NCBI GenBank assembly: GCA_913063525.1
Contig: CAJXYV010000002.1
Location: forward strand, 1 to 52,178
From: an uncultured Verrucomicrobiota bacterium
Lineage (GTDB): Bacteria; Verrucomicrobiota; Verrucomicrobiia; Verrucomicrobiales; Akkermansiaceae
Length of the DNA: 52,178 nt
Direction: 5' to 3'
Part shown: in pieces, positions 7,828-17,400 of the stretch
How positions within the stretch are numbered: the stretch's first letter is position 1
How the letters are laid out: the number at the start of each line of letters is the position of its first letter
Translations under genes and position numbers: made by a program
The notes under the pieces: model-generated
The model's database searches: none
Seen by the model: only the letters and a program-made list of their open reading frames with translations
What the model was told of the DNA's origin: nothing

Positions 7828-10800
7828 TTATGGAGTAACCACACGGAAGAATCGTGCCGGCGCACCGGGCGGGAAGTTTAGCGTCACAGTAGTCAGCTCC
7901 GCTGTGGCAGTGACAGACTTTCGCGTACCGCCGTCCAGCACGTTGCTCCACGATCCTGCACCCAGGCTCGTGGAATATTGGAACCCATAAGTGACAGCGG
8001 GAACGCTCTGGAAAGTGATCGAAATCGTGCCGGCAGCGCGGTCCACGACGGGCTTACTTTCGACACGCAACATCGAATGAGGATCGGTAGGACTTGTCAT
8101 CAACACGGTGACTTCTAAACCATCACTCTGACCATCACGATCGGTGTCGCTGTCATAGCGGTTGGAGCCGATGTCGCGCAATTCCGCCACGTCCTTGAGA
8201 CCATCGCCATCGCTATCCAGCGCGGTTAGGGTGATCGTGCCTAGGTTAAAGGTTGCCCCCGCCATGAACACCGCCCCGTTCTGCACATAGGTCTGATAGC
8301 CGCGCTGGCTGATAGTGATGTCGTAAGTGCCCGGCGCGATCGGTGAGATGAAGGTTCCCGAGGGATTCGTGGTAAGCACCAAAACGGTATTACCACTGCG
8401 CAGGCTAATGCTGGCTTTACGATTGTCCGGATCCTGCGGGGTGACGACGGTGCCGGTGAATGTCGCCGCACTGGCTGGTGCCAGATAGGTGATGGCGGAC
8501 TCGACAGGCGTCTCATTCCCAGCGGCATCGCGCAGGATGGCATAAACGTGGCGAGTGCTGCCTGAGGTGGTCGCCCCGAGGGAGAAGGTCGGCACCGTCG
8601 TGGCAAACGCACCCCAGGCAGCTGAATTCAAATTCGTGAGGCTGGTGGCCAGTTTCATCTGAGTCACGCCCGACGTCACATCAAAGCGAAGGGTGACGGT
8701 CGTAGAGGTGGTGTAGGCTTTCCCTTCATTGATAAGCATCTCGCCATCGGGCGGATCCACATTCGCGCGAGGGGTGCCGGTAAAGATCGCACTGGTGACA
8801 CCCACGCGACCAGAGACGTCGCGCGGCTGAATGTAATAATAATAAGTGATGCCGTTCGTGAGGCCGGTGTCGAGATAAACGCCGCCACTGACGGTAGTAT
8901 CCACCGTCGTCACCTTCGTGTAGGGCCCACCGACCACAGTAGCACGGTAAATATCCACGTCTTTGTAGCCGCGCTCGACAGAGAACATGACGATGTTCTG
9001 CGCTGGCTGCGGCAAGAGATAAGCAAAGTCAGCGGACGGAGGCCTCGCGTCACCCCAACGGTCCAGCACGCGCGCCACCAATGGCTTGGGCACAGCATCA
9101 TCGCGATGATCCCACGGATTAGCACCGTGTGCGAGCTCGGATGCGTCGGTTTCGCCACCACCGTCCGTATCAGCTAGGCCGGGGTCGGTACCGATTTGAT
9201 ATTCTTGGATATTGGTGAGTCCGTCGCTATCACTATCACCGGCGGCGTCGTTGATGCCAGCATCGAGCCCAGCGTGAAGTGCTTCGTAGCGCGCTGGCAT
9301 CCCATCGCCATCGGTATCATCGCCCTGCTCCGTTTCATAAACTTGAAATGCACCATGCTTAACGCGCTCAAAATTACGCCCGAGATTATCCTTCCCGCTG
9401 ACATTCACCACGACCTTGTAACTGGGCGTAACAACAAGCGGAGCATCTTCAGCGGGACTCTGACCAGAGAAAGAAGACTCCGTAGTGGCCCGGAATAATC
9501 CACCATAAACGCCGTCATTCGCCGTGCCGTCGTATCCGGCGCCATCATCGCGCAGCAACAACGTCACAGGTTGGCGCGTCGGATGCGTGACGGTAGCCAG
9601 CACTGTAGCTCCCTTCACCGGTCCATTCCCATCGGTCACCACTGCCACGATGGGCATGGGTAGTCCCCGGAGGTACAAGCCATTCTGCGCGTAGATCGCA
9701 TTATTCCCGTGAAATTGCGTAAAACAGACCTGCGCTTGCGCCCCTTGGCGGTTCCGGCCCGAAACCACAAAAAGATAGTTGGCGGTACTGGTGGCGCTGT
9801 TGGAAATATTGAAAGTCCACGCGCCATCCGACATAGACGAAATGCGGTAGTTTACATAGTGGTCGGGATTCCAAGAAGAGTCGCCCACATCTGGGGCGGC
9901 CACGGTGCTGGCATCCGGCCTCGTGATCGTCAGACCTATGCCGCTGCTTTGATTAGAAAATACCGTCACCACACAATCTGTCAGCCCCCCTTCGGTCAGA
10001 GTGAGCGTCTGGGACGTCGACGCACCCGATGCAAGGGTGCCGTAGCTCTCGACGATTCGCTCACGGCGGTGAATATGCTCGCTGGACTGGAGGTAATTAT
10101 TGGCCAGATCGAGCAACATCGGCATACCCGCAGCTGTCGATGAGGACGAGGACGTCGTCGCCATCATATGCGCGGAAGTCGCAACTGGCGGCGGATCATC
10201 GGGCGCGGCGACTTGGTAAAAATAACCTTTCGATTCATCGGCGATGGACTGGAGCAAATTGTTGTCGCAGCCCGAACCAAGGGCGATGGACTCGACATGA
10301 ATTCCAGTGCCACTGATAAATGCGGCTTGGTCATCCCATTTGGAGGCTTCATTTTGGTGGCCATCGGACAACAACAAGATCCATTTTTCTGCCTCCGGTT
10401 GGCCATTCGCGACGATCTCAGCGGCACCTTGGTAGATGCCGTCGCCGATGGAGGTGGTACCTGTGGGTGCGAGCTTGTCTCCAGCGGGATTAGTCTCATC
10501 AATCAGCAGATTCACTAGGTCGCGTTCGAACTGCGAGTTCATCGTCTGAAGGTTGTAAACGACCTGTCCATCCGCATAGCTGTCCGGCTCAGCGCTGCTG
10601 TCGCCATTGAAGGTGACGACGCCGATCTGGTCGTCGCTACCCGAGGCGTCGATGAAAAGCTGCGCGGCGGCGCGGGCACCATCGATGCGCTGGACACCGC
10701 CGGAAGTCGTGGCCATAGAGCCGGAGCGATCAATGACCAGCATCTGGTCAACCATGAGAAAATTGTACACGATGGCGGTTTCCTCCGTATCGCTGGCACC

Positions 10801-12495
10801 ACCGAGCTTGACGGTGAGCGATTGCGCCGTGCCGGGCGCGGGGTGTTTCACGGGTGCCTGACAGGTCAGCCAATATTCACCCAACACATAAGCAGCGCTC
10901 AGCACCGTGGCTTGGTTAGAAGGGATGCTGGTACCCACGTAGACGGCAAACTGGTCTTTGTTCAGCCCGTTGACCGACCCACTGCCGAGGTAATCCGGGC
11001 TGGTAACCCGAACCTTGGCGATAAAGCGGTCCGGTGCCGCTGCGTCGCCTACATAAGCCCGGTAATCCGTATTAGGCTCCCGGATGCTAAGCGTCGGCTC
11101 GAAATAGGCGAAGTTGAAATCAAAACCGACCTTGGTGGAAGTGAAACCAGGGCCCGGCGGCGGACAGTCATCACCATTGGTAATGACATGGAAATTCACA
11201 TACGGATCGGTCGTGTTCTGCATCACCGCATATTGAAAGGAGTTATCCTCCTCGGGATGCACGGTGCCTTTTGAGACAATGTCTATCACCCCTGATTTGC
11301 GCTCTCCAGCGAGGGCAAACCATACCTTGCTGGAGTCATGCGACTGCGCGAAAAAACCAACACCGTAAACATTGCTCGTGGGTGCGCTGAATTCGCATTT
11401 CAAATAGGTCGCGGCATAACGCTCGACGGTGGCTGAGTGGGTGCCCGTGTTGCTGCCCACACTCAAGGGGCCAAGATTAAAGGTCAGCGGGACTTTGCCA
11501 GAGCCCCGGACGATCTCATCCAAATACCGGAAGCGCCCCTCGTCAGCCACACCACTGAAGGGCAGGCCCAAGCCGTCAAGTCTGTTTGCGATGGTGAAGT
11601 CCTGAAATACTTCGCTCAACTCGGCGCCAGGATCGTTTACCGTCGTTGTATGACGATTTTTTTCATTCAACACGTCCTGCATCAAGGTCGCGATCCCATC
11701 GTCCTTCTGCAAATCGGCCAACTCATAGAACCTCTCGATGACATCAACGCCGACGCCCGGCTCTGTCCGTGCCGTGCCGAACTGTTCCATCAAATACTTC
11801 CAGAAAAGACCGCTATGATAACCGTCACCGCTCCAAAAATACTCCGACGAATCGGTGACCGCCGGATGTGTTTCCAGATAGGCATTGGCGAGCATTGAAA
11901 AATCTGTCAACAAGCTGCTATCAATTCTGGTGTCCAGCGAATCCTCCATGGCGGTCGCCGTACCCTCAATGCCCATGGGGTAGAGATCCATAAAGTGAAG
12001 CCCCCAAGGTACGTATTGAAACTGAACAATGTGCGAAAGCTCGTGCGCACACAGGTCTTTAGCGATAGCGCTGCTAAATCCGCCGGTGGAACCGCTAAAT
12101 TCCGAGCTTGTCGGCACTAAGACGATCCGGTCAGGAAACAAGGTGTTGGAGCGGTTATCAGTGATCGGGGAGTCTTCCAGGAGAATCTTTGGCTTGAGCG
12201 GGATGCCTACGATATCCGTCCACTTCGGGGCGCGAAATCCTAGGTTAATGTATGTTTGGTGGAGACCGGTCCCAATTGCGGGATCATACATGTCGGCAAT
12301 AGACTGAGCGTCGGCATCCGAAACAAAATCCGTCGCCGACGTATCCTCCGGGTGGTAATGGATTCGGTACTCGAAGGCACCCGTCTTAATGACATCCGCA
12401 GTCGCGACGCCAAACCACGCGACGATGGCAGCAAAAAAAAGTAATTTTCGGAAAAGTGGACGGGCAATTGGACGAGAGTTTGCAGTCGTATTCAT
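7828..12495 (-). CDS. Large secreted protein: HExxH domain, VWA domain, Ca-binding and Fn3-like repeats
   Basis: This 1555-residue protein has an N-terminal signal or anchor segment (about residues 14-33, 'LLFFAAIVAWFGVATA'). Near residue 150 is a gluzincin-type metalloprotease motif 'CAHELSHIVQF' with a candidate third ligand in 'GIEGTATAMED' (E177). A von Willebrand A domain starts near residue 584 with an intact MIDAS 'VIDRSGSM', plus 'GTTSIGDG' and 'LLLSDGHQN'. A beta-sandwich segment ('DDGAGYDGTANDGVYGG') follows near residue 990. Later come two clusters of thrombospondin-type-3-like acidic repeats ('DTDGDGMP', 'DSDSDGLTNIQEYQ', 'DSDGDGLKD'), Fn3-like stretches and a C-terminal module ending 'PARFFRVVTP', common in secreted Verrucomicrobia proteins. 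Role is probably surface adhesion or proteolysis; the substrate is unknown. Confidence 0.8.
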   Translation of the reverse strand: MNTTANSRPIARPLFRKLLFFAAIVAWFGVATADVIKTGAFEYRIHYHPEDTSATDFVSDADAQSIADMYDPAIGTGLHQTYINLGFRAPKWTDIVGIPLKPKILLEDSPITDNRSNTLFPDRIVLVPTSSEFSGSTGGFSSAIAKDLCAHELSHIVQFQYVPWGLHFMDLYPMGIEGTATAMEDSLDTRIDSSLLTDFSMLANAYLETHPAVTDSSEYFWSGDGYHSGLFWKYLMEQFGTARTEPGVGVDVIERFYELADLQKDDGIATLMQDVLNEKNRHTTTVNDPGAELSEVFQDFTIANRLDGLGLPFSGVADEGRFRYLDEIVRGSGKVPLTFNLGPLSVGSNTGTHSATVERYAATYLKCEFSAPTSNVYGVGFFAQSHDSSKVWFALAGERKSGVIDIVSKGTVHPEEDNSFQYAVMQNTTDPYVNFHVITNGDDCPPPGPGFTSTKVGFDFNFAYFEPTLSIREPNTDYRAYVGDAAAPDRFIAKVRVTSPDYLGSGSVNGLNKDQFAVYVGTSIPSNQATVLSAAYVLGEYWLTCQAPVKHPAPGTAQSLTVKLGGASDTEETAIVYNFLMVDQMLVIDRSGSMATTSGGVQRIDGARAAAQLFIDASGSDDQIGVVTFNGDSSAEPDSYADGQVVYNLQTMNSQFERDLVNLLIDETNPAGDKLAPTGTTSIGDGIYQGAAEIVANGQPEAEKWILLLSDGHQNEASKWDDQAAFISGTGIHVESIALGSGCDNNLLQSIADESKGYFYQVAAPDDPPPVATSAHMMATTSSSSSTAAGMPMLLDLANNYLQSSEHIHRRERIVESYGTLASGASTSQTLTLTEGGLTDCVVTVFSNQSSGIGLTITRPDASTVAAPDVGDSSWNPDHYVNYRISSMSDGAWTFNISNSATSTANYLFVVSGRNRQGAQAQVCFTQFHGNNAIYAQNGLYLRGLPMPIVAVVTDGNGPVKGATVLATVTHPTRQPVTLLLRDDGAGYDGTANDGVYGGLFRATTESSFSGQSPAEDAPLVVTPSYKVVVNVSGKDNLGRNFERVKHGAFQVYETEQGDDTDGDGMPARYEALHAGLDAGINDAAGDSDSDGLTNIQEYQIGTDPGLADTDGGGETDASELAHGANPWDHRDDAVPKPLVARVLDRWGDARPPSADFAYLLPQPAQNIVMFSVERGYKDVDIYRATVVGGPYTKVTTVDTTVSGGVYLDTGLTNGITYYYYIQPRDVSGRVGVTSAIFTGTPRANVDPPDGEMLINEGKAYTTSTTVTLRFDVTSGVTQMKLATSLTNLNSAAWGAFATTVPTFSLGATTSGSTRHVYAILRDAAGNETPVESAITYLAPASAATFTGTVVTPQDPDNRKASISLRSGNTVLVLTTNPSGTFISPIAPGTYDITISQRGYQTYVQNGAVFMAGATFNLGTITLTALDSDGDGLKDVAELRDIGSNRYDSDTDRDGQSDGLEVTVLMTSPTDPHSMLRVESKPVVDRAAGTISITFQSVPAVTYGFQYSTSLGAGSWSNVLDGGTRKSVTATAELTTVTLNFPPGAPARFFRVVTP

Positions 12496-12520
12496 GAGAA
12501 AAAAACTTACATTGCGAGGC

Positions 12521-12549
12521 TAAATAATCTAATCGATCCGCCCTGACAA
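12521..12549 (-). promoter_or_regulatory. Candidate sigma-70 promoter for the large secreted protein gene
   Basis: On the minus strand TTGTCA (one mismatch to the -35 consensus) is followed after 17 bases by TATTTA, about 25 bases before the ATG at 12495. The -10 match is weak, so this is a suggestion only. Confidence 0.28.
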
Positions 12550-12662
12550 TCACTTTTCTTCAGAACTTGCAGGAGACCAACAGAATGAGATCTTCGACGC
12601 ACTTATTACCGATGTGGCCGCTTCATATCACCCTCCCGCCGGTGGCGTCGCGGTCGGGGCGG

Positions 12663-13091
12663 TTATCGTCGGCAATGTGGCCGCATGATCTCGCGCCGCC
12701 GCGGCTGCAAAATCCGCAATGGATGCTCCATATTTTCCTCTTTTCGACCCCGGAAGTCCACTTCTCCGTTGCAGAAGTCGACTTCCAAACTGTAGAAGTT
12801 GACTTCTGGCATTAGGAAGTCGACTTCCAACATTGGGAAGTTGACTTTTAGCATTGAGAAGTCAACTTCCGGCATTAAGAAGTCTGCTTCCAGTACCGGG
12901 AAGTGCACTTCCACGATTGAGAAGTTGACTTCCAGAACTGAATAGAGTAGAAAACGGTGCAAGAAAGAGTAAATCTGCTGCGAACGGGTCGGATTCCACG
13001 GCCGGTTGTGCGACAAACAACTCGGCCACGCGCCTGCCCGACGCAGACACCGCAAAATCACAGGCCACCACCATCCTTTCCTGCCCGACAC
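12663..13091 (-). CDS. Possible heptapeptide-repeat ORF through the palindromic array
   Basis: The minus-strand frame is open through all nine repeat units and reads as heptads such as 'SMLKVNFPMLEVDF' and 'LMPEVNF', roughly [SPL]-M-[LP]-E-V-[DN]-F, at about residues 51-113. The flanks are basic and low in any family likeness ('RPWNPTRSQQIYSFLHRFL' before, 'RGRKEENMEHPLRILQPRR' after). The alternation of acidic and hydrophobic residues would suit a beta-strand repeat. However, the arms also read EV[DH]F on the plus strand, and the open frame may simply follow from the palindrome, so coding is not established. Confidence 0.25.
   Translation of the reverse strand: MSGRKGWWWPVILRCLRRAGAWPSCLSHNRPWNPTRSQQIYSFLHRFLLYSVLEVNFSIVEVHFPVLEADFLMPEVDFSMLKVNFPMLEVDFLMPEVNFYSLEVDFCNGEVDFRGRKEENMEHPLRILQPRRREIMRPHCRR
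12753..12941. repeat. Nine-unit 21-bp tandem array of the palindrome GAAGTnnACTTC
   Basis: Nine consecutive units of exactly 21 bp each consist of a 12-bp near-palindrome (GAAGT-NN-ACTTC) and a 9-bp spacer. Central dinucleotides, in order, are CC, CG, TG, CG, TG, CA, CT, GC, TG. Only units 5 (last base T) and 7 (GCTTC) deviate in the arms. Spacers vary more but several resemble CAnCATTGA. In single-stranded form the ACTTC arm of one unit can pair with the GAAGT arm of the next, giving up to eight 5-6-bp hairpins with 9-nt loops. Because 21 is a multiple of three, both strands read E-V-[DNH]-F in the arms; only the minus strand is free of stops throughout. It ends 184 bases before the 120-residue gene at 13126. 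Confidence 0.92.
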
Positions 13092-13125
13092 CCTGCATTT
13101 TCACTCCCTACCCCACCGCACCGAC

Positions 13126-13488
13126 ATGGCCAAAACCTTAGATTACACCACCGACCGCATCCAAACCTTCATCACCAGCTGGGGACAACTCGCCCCCGAC
13201 GTCGAGTTTTCGGGAATGACACTGGCACAGTTTGAGTTGGCCACGGCGGCACCACAGGCCAAACGCAAGGAAATCGGCCCATTGCTGGCGCTCTTGAGCG
13301 CCAAACGCCAAGAGCGCGACATAGCCGACCAAGAGGCACTGGCCTTGGTCGAACGGGTGCTCAACTCCATTCGCGGCCATGTGGACTTCGGCCCCAATTC
13401 CGGACTTTACAGCAGCCTGGGCTACGTCACCAAAGCCACCCGCAAAAGCGGCCTGGTCCGCAAAAAACTCAAGCCGGCGGCCGTCTAA
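13126..13488 (+). CDS. Small conserved-looking protein beside the repeat array, function unknown
   Basis: The ORF track starts at 13006, but the first 40 residues are proline/histidine-rich and unlike protein; the ATG at 13126 gives a clean 120-residue protein starting 'MAKTLDYTTDRIQTF'. It looks mostly alpha-helical, with an acidic N-terminal half, a central helix rich in K, R, E and L ('AKRKEIGPLLALLSAKRQER') and a basic tail ('ATRKSGLVRKKLKPAA') preceded by 'SGLYSSLGYVTK'. There is no signal peptide or membrane span. The basic tail suggests nucleic-acid contact (inference). I do not assign a named family. It stands between the palindromic array upstream and a GC-rich hairpin downstream, which may form one unit. 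Confidence 0.7.
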   Translation: MAKTLDYTTDRIQTFITSWGQLAPDVEFSGMTLAQFELATAAPQAKRKEIGPLLALLSAKRQERDIADQEALALVERVLNSIRGHVDFGPNSGLYSSLGYVTKATRKSGLVRKKLKPAAV

Positions 13489-13521
13489 ACGAACGAGCTG
13501 ACTGGGTGGCTGGCGCGTAAT

Positions 13522-13563
13522 GCGTCAGACTGTTGCGGAGGCGTCTCGCCTCGCGCCTGACGC
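13522..13563. other. Nested inverted repeat downstream of the 120-residue gene
   Basis: GCGTCAG and CTGACGC flank an inner stem GAGGCG-TCT-CGCCTC, so the 42 bases fold into a two-tier hairpin 33 bases after the stop of the 120-residue gene. There is no T-tract. It may end transcripts from either side or bound the repeat-array cassette. Confidence 0.5.
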
Positions 13564-13615
13564 GTCAGGGCGGGACGACCGGACGACGGACTGTAGCGAG
13601 AGCGCGAATTTTCCG

Positions 13616-14398
13616 TTATGGATGATTTAGCCATCCGATGAGGTGGCAGCAGGTCAGCTGATAGGTGACGTTGACTTGGAAGTCGGTCGGGCCGTCGAGC
13701 GAGCGACCGGCGGTGATCAGCAAGTGATGGGAGTCGCTGAAATCGTAGGCGGTGCCGATGTTGAAGACGGTGTTGCCGCCGCCGTGGTCAGTCATGGCGG
13801 TGTGACGATAGATTTCGGCGCCGAGCAGAAAGGTGCGGGTGATCTGCCGCTGGATGACGAGTCCGCCGAATTCCCAGTTGGAGTTGCCCGCGCCGGAATG
13901 GATGCCAAGGCCGCCGCCGCCATAGATGGCCCAAGCGCCGATGTTTTTCTGCAACCAAATGGGCAGAAACGCTTGGGTGTGGCCACTACCGAGTCCGTCC
14001 TGCTCGTCGCCCGTCGGGGTTTGCACGAGCGGGTAAATGGCCGCCTCCGGTAAGCTGTCAGACTCGTCCAAGAAGCGGAACTTTACGCCCAGTTCGGTAT
14101 CGCCGTAGCCGTGATGCGAATCGCCACCAGACGGCGCATCGTAGGCGAACGGTGCGAGCAGATGGAGTTGCAGATCGGGGACGAGGCCGTAGTTGATTTC
14201 AAGGCTGGCCGCAGTGCCCGACCAGCCCGCAGCGGTCTGGAGGTGGTGTGAGGCAAAGCCGAATTCCCAACAATCAGGATCCAGCGGGGCCGGATCGTCG
14301 ACGGTAAACGGCGGTGGCCCAGCGATGGCGAGCATCGATGTACTGAGCAGGCACAGGCCGAAGCCGCTGATGTTTTTTAGACTCTTGATCATCCGCAT
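13616..14398 (-). CDS. Outer-membrane beta-barrel protein (phenol-MetA-like 'transporter' family)
   Basis: The 260-residue protein has a signal peptide ('SGFGLCLLSTSMLAIAGPP') and then alternating amphipathic strands typical of small barrels. 'PFTVDDPAPLDPDCWEFGF' after the signal peptide, 'GLVPDLQLHLLAPF', 'GDTELGVKFRF' and 'YPLVQTPTG' match the pattern of the MetA-pathway-of-phenol-degradation family, a set of putative outer-membrane proteins of unknown substrate. A glycine-rich turn ('YGGGGLGIHSGAG') lies in the middle. The C-terminus lacks a classic terminal Phe. It lies 53 bases after the GH2 gene on the same strand, so co-transcription is possible. The family name should not be read as proof of a phenol pathway. 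Confidence 0.65.
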   Translation of the reverse strand: MRMIKSLKNISGFGLCLLSTSMLAIAGPPPFTVDDPAPLDPDCWEFGFASHHLQTAAGWSGTAASLEINYGLVPDLQLHLLAPFAYDAPSGGDSHHGYGDTELGVKFRFLDESDSLPEAAIYPLVQTPTGDEQDGLGSGHTQAFLPIWLQKNIGAWAIYGGGGLGIHSGAGNSNWEFGGLVIQRQITRTFLLGAEIYRHTAMTDHGGGNTVFNIGTAYDFSDSHHLLITAGRSLDGPTDFQVNVTYQLTCCHLIGWLNHP

Positions 14399-14451
14399 TC
14401 TTTTGCTGCGGGGGTGGTGGCAAAGACCCCGAGCTTGGTCGGGAGGAATTA

Positions 14452-17400
14452 TTATGGCTTGGCGGGTGTTTCCACGCCTTCATCGACGTCTTCCGAGGCG
14501 CTGCGGGCTCTTTTGTATTCGACGTTTGAGCCACCGGCGAGAGACGGACCGGTGTAGATGACGGCGAGCTCGGCGAGGGCGGAAACCGGATCAGCGCCAA
14601 AGCCGCTGCGGGCGGTGAAGCGGAGGTGGCTGGCTTTCTCTTCTTTGGCGAAGTCGATGCGGACGGGCGAAAAGGAGGAGCCGAGTGTGCCGGATTTGGC
14701 TTCGCGCCAGGTATTGCCGTCGTCGCTGAGTTCGACGGTGTATTCGCGGACATCGCCTTCGTGATCGCGGTGGTTTTGGCGCGGCATGAGGACGAGGCCG
14801 CTCATGGAGACGCTGGTTTTGAACTCGATGTCAACGGCCTGCGGGTGGCCGGGGCCGGCTTGCCAGAAGCTGTTCGGGTCGCCGTCGAGCAGCGGCGCGG
14901 GTCCTTTGGCACCGAGCTTTTGCATGATGCGGGTGTCGAACAGGAAACTGGTGAGCTGCTGCGAGCTGGCTTCCACCGTCGGGTTGAAAGCAGCGGATGC
15001 CATGTGATCGAGCAGGGAGCGGCGGAACTGGAGCGCAGTCGGGCGTTTTTCCAAATTCTTTTCGAGGTCGATCGAGCAGACCATCAGTTTGCCGCTGCCG
15101 ACTTTGGCTTCGAAGAGCATGCCGAGTTTCCAGTTGCGGTTCCAGTCATCGACCGGTTGGACGATCGGCTGCAGGTTGGCGGGCAGGCCGCTGAGGTTCA
15201 TGGCGCGGCTCTTGCCGACGAGGTCGATCCATTGCCAGTCGCCGAAGCCAGCGGTGGGGAAGCCGGCAAGCGCCGGGTGCTTTTCCTCCACGGCCATGCC
15301 GAGCATGCGCGACCAGCCGGGGCTCATCTGGCGGTTCCAGAACAGCGGGATGCGATCGAGCGGCGGGCTGTCCCACGCGAGGTCGGTGGGACGAGGCAGG
15401 AAGAGTACGCGTTTGCCTGCGGCGAGTGCCTTTTCGGCAGCGGGCCAGGCGGTTTGGATTTCGACCGAGTCGGGTGTCGTCTGCACGGCGCTGGGATAGA
15501 CCCAGAAGTTCCAGTCATTGGCAAAGCCGGGGCCAGAAACTTCGAGGCGGCAAGCTGAGGGCGCGGGGAACTTGGAGAGGTCCGCCTCGACGATGCCGAG
15601 GGCGGTGCCTTTGCCGAGCGGGATGTCGCGCTCGGCGAATTTCCCTTCGGTGATGACCTTGCCGGCGGCATCGGTGATTTTCCAAAGCGCGGCGGCCTTG
15701 ATTGGAGCGAGGCCGTAGTGGCTGATTTCCACGGGGATCTCGAACTTGTCGCTGGCGGTGAAGATGCGGGTCTTCAGCCGAGCGAGCGGAACGGTGGGCG
15801 CGCAGAAACGGCCGAAGTCCTTGGCGGTGGCGTAGCCTTTTTCCTCGAAGAATGGATCCAGCAGACCGACCAGCGCCGTCCCCTGCCCCATGTAATCGTG
15901 GAGGTCTAGCAGCTGATAGCCGCCGAGGCCGGGCGTGCGGAGGTTGGCTTCGATCTCCTCCTTATAACAGGCGAACTGGAGTTTACCCGTGGCCATGACA
16001 AAGGCCTTGTTGCGGTCGAGTACGCCGTTCTTTTCGGCCGATTTACGGAAGATCTCGTAGTTGCCGCCTTTGAGGAAGCCGGTGAATTTCGCGATCACAT
16101 CGAAGTCGGGATAGGCGCACCATTGGCCGAGCTCGTGAGAGACGACGGGCTTGTCGATACCCAGCGTGGAGCGGGAATAATCCTTGCCGAACCAGCCGGT
16201 ATCGCCGCGCATCATATTACCGCCGAAGCGGTGAGTGGCGTGAAAGTCCAGCAGATCCGTGGGGCCAGGCGCGTCGAGAATCGCCCAGCCAGTACCGGTG
16301 GTCCACAGCCGCTGCGGATCCTCCACGCGCCAGTGTTTCACCCATTCGGAGAGAACTTCCTTCCAGCGGCCTTTCGGTTCGTTGCTGGGGGAAAGCATCA
16401 CAAAACTCGGGTGATTGCCGTAGGCGCGGATCATGCGCTCGGTCTCGACATAGAGCATTTTGGTGATGTCCGATCCTTGGGAGAAAGGGTTCCACATGCC
16501 GGGCTCGACTTGGAAATAGATGCCGAGTTCGTCGGCGACGGTGAAGGCGGCCTCGGGCGGGCACCACGAGTGGAAGCGGACGTGGTTGATGCCCCAGTTG
16601 CGGTAAGTGGTCAGGATTTTTCGCCAAGCCGCCTCGTCCATCGGCGGATATCCGGTGAGCGGGAAACCGCCGCCGTCGTGATTGCCGCGCAGGTGGGTGA
16701 GCCGGCCGTTGATGGTGAACTCCGTGCCCCGCGTGGCGAGCTTGCGGAGGCCAAAACTAACCGCCTGCGTATCATTGGCGCCGCCACCGCTCAGGTTGAC
16801 GGTGAGGTGTTGGATTTTGGGTGAAAACTCATCCCACGCCGCGGCGTCGACCATCGGCACGGTGACGGAGGCGCGGCCACCTTTTTCATCCCACGTGACG
16901 TTGGTTTTGAGATTGCCGATCGCAATCGTGCCTTTGCCCGCCTTGCCGGTGAGGTTGCCGATGCGGACGTCGAATTTCGCCTCGCGTTTGAATGGATCGC
17001 CATCGACGCGCGCTTCATCGATCCAGACCGGGCTGGTGGCGCGGATTTCGATTTTGCCAACGACTCCGTTCCAAGTGCTGCCCAGCGAATCGGAAACCGC
17101 ATGGGTGTCCGGGCGGTAAGGGAGGAGCATCCGGTTATCGATCCGCAGTGTGAGCCGGTGGCGGCCGGGCTTGAGCAGGCCGAGCTCGAACTCATGCGGC
17201 GCGACGAGACTGTCCTGCGTGCCGATTTCGCGATCGTCGAGCCATGCTTGGGACTTCCAGCGGCTGCGTTCGAGATAGAGTTGTCCGCGCATCCCGGCTG
17301 CGGCGGCGGGGATTTCGATGTCGCGCTGATACCACGCTGTGCCGAGGTAATGGCGCTGGGGCTGGCAGAGGAACGGGACTTTGACGTCATCCCCCGTCGC

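Noticed and set aside
12753-12941. CRISPR array
   Set aside because: Units are 21 bp with a 12-bp repeat and 9-bp spacer; CRISPR repeats are about 23-50 bp with spacers near 30 bp, and no cas genes are present.
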